A stretch of 6,031 bases of DNA, taken from NCBI GenBank assembly GCA_014379395.1, contig JACMLV010000017.1:1-6031 (forward strand), read 5' to 3'. The translations under genes were made by a program, and so were the position numbers. Positions 5,905 through 6,031 of this stretch are shown here, piece after piece. Every line of letters begins with the position of its first letter. Position 1 is the stretch's first letter. The stretch comes from Burkholderiaceae bacterium (lineage in GTDB: Bacteria; Pseudomonadota; Gammaproteobacteria; Burkholderiales; Burkholderiaceae_D). Below the pieces are notes generated by a model. The model was not told the origin of the DNA, did not search any database, and saw nothing but the letters and a program-made list of their open reading frames with translations.

Positions 5905-6031
5905 ATGACACCCGCGGGTCATGCGCGCTCCGCCGACACTCGAACGGCGCGGATGCCCGCGATGAAAGCGTTCCTCTTCGGCGGCTTGACCGTCGGTGTC
6001 CTCGACATTCTGGATGCCTTCATCTTCTTCG
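5905..6031 (+). CDS. Probable small membrane protein (3' end missing)
   Basis: The frame is open from ATG at 5905 to the right edge (42 codons). From residue 20 it reads MKAFLFGGLTVGVLDILDAF, a continuous hydrophobic segment that looks like a first transmembrane helix with a Gly-rich face. It resembles uncharacterised proteobacterial membrane proteins that begin with an MKA..GG...LDI-type helix; this is my impression, not a search result. Three in-frame starts compete. ATG 5905 has GAGG at 5896-5899 with a 5-base gap. ATG 5953 has no good site. ATG 5962 puts the hydrophobic helix at the very N-terminus, as the family would suggest. The 5905 form adds a polar 16-19-residue leader of no obvious function. 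Coding is likely; the exact start is uncertain. Confidence 0.6.
   Translation, partial: MTPAGHARSADTRTARMPAMKAFLFGGLTVGVLDILDAFIFF

Noticed and set aside
4061..5908. A 615-codon plus-strand open frame antisense to the recombinase-family gene.
   Set aside because: It is Arg/Gln/Ala-rich low-complexity shadow sequence, and the minus strand carries recognisable family stretches and membrane segments.
5524..5922. A 132-codon minus-strand frame as a possible frameshifted N-terminus of the recombinase-family protein.
   Set aside because: The peptide is Ser/Arg/Thr/Pro-rich without family similarity, and where it overlaps the gene it is plainly a shadow of the conserved frame.

Overview
This 6.0 kb stretch is GC-rich bacterial DNA. 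The gene content points to a flagellated betaproteobacterium, most likely Oxalobacteraceae (Massilia, Duganella or Janthinobacterium type): a Gcr-type 'site-specific recombinase' (PF10136), codons ending mostly in G or C, and a FliA-type promoter. The taxonomic call is inference from family knowledge, not from a search.

Left part (1-1590). A minus-strand gene runs off the left edge. It encodes a soluble-looking protein of unknown function, 295 residues visible. Just upstream lies a near-perfect flagellar sigma-28 promoter (TCAAGGAA, 11-nt spacer, GCCGATAA), so the gene is probably part of the late flagellar/motility regulon. Upstream of it, also on the minus strand, is a 69-residue Cys/His-rich protein that looks like a small zinc ribbon, with an extended -10 promoter candidate. 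A divergent 52-residue charged protein of unknown function follows on the plus strand.

Middle (1587-2636). Directly at the stop codon of the 52-residue ORF sits a roughly 160-bp imperfect palindrome. It has 15-bp perfect terminal inverted repeats and is flanked by CTAG on both sides, so it looks like a MITE or hairpin element with a 4-bp target duplication. It separates the small ORF from a complete calcineurin-like metallophosphoesterase on the plus strand.

Right part (2637-5737, minus strand). A two-gene translationally coupled unit (ATGA overlap) encodes a multi-spanning membrane protein of the PF10136 'site-specific recombinase' family and a phospholipase D/cardiolipin synthase-like protein with two complete HKD motifs and a lipoprotein signal. 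The shared membrane setting suggests an envelope or lipid role for the pair rather than DNA recombination. The recombinase-family protein appears short at its N-terminus. The two-gene unit converges on the metallophosphoesterase with only 22 bp between stop codons.

Right edge (5738-6031). A 167-bp intergenic gap is followed by the first codons of a divergent plus-strand gene for a hydrophobic, probably membrane-embedded protein that continues beyond the window. No gene-free stretch exceeds 300 bp. I saw no tRNA, rRNA, CRISPR array or complete insertion sequence.
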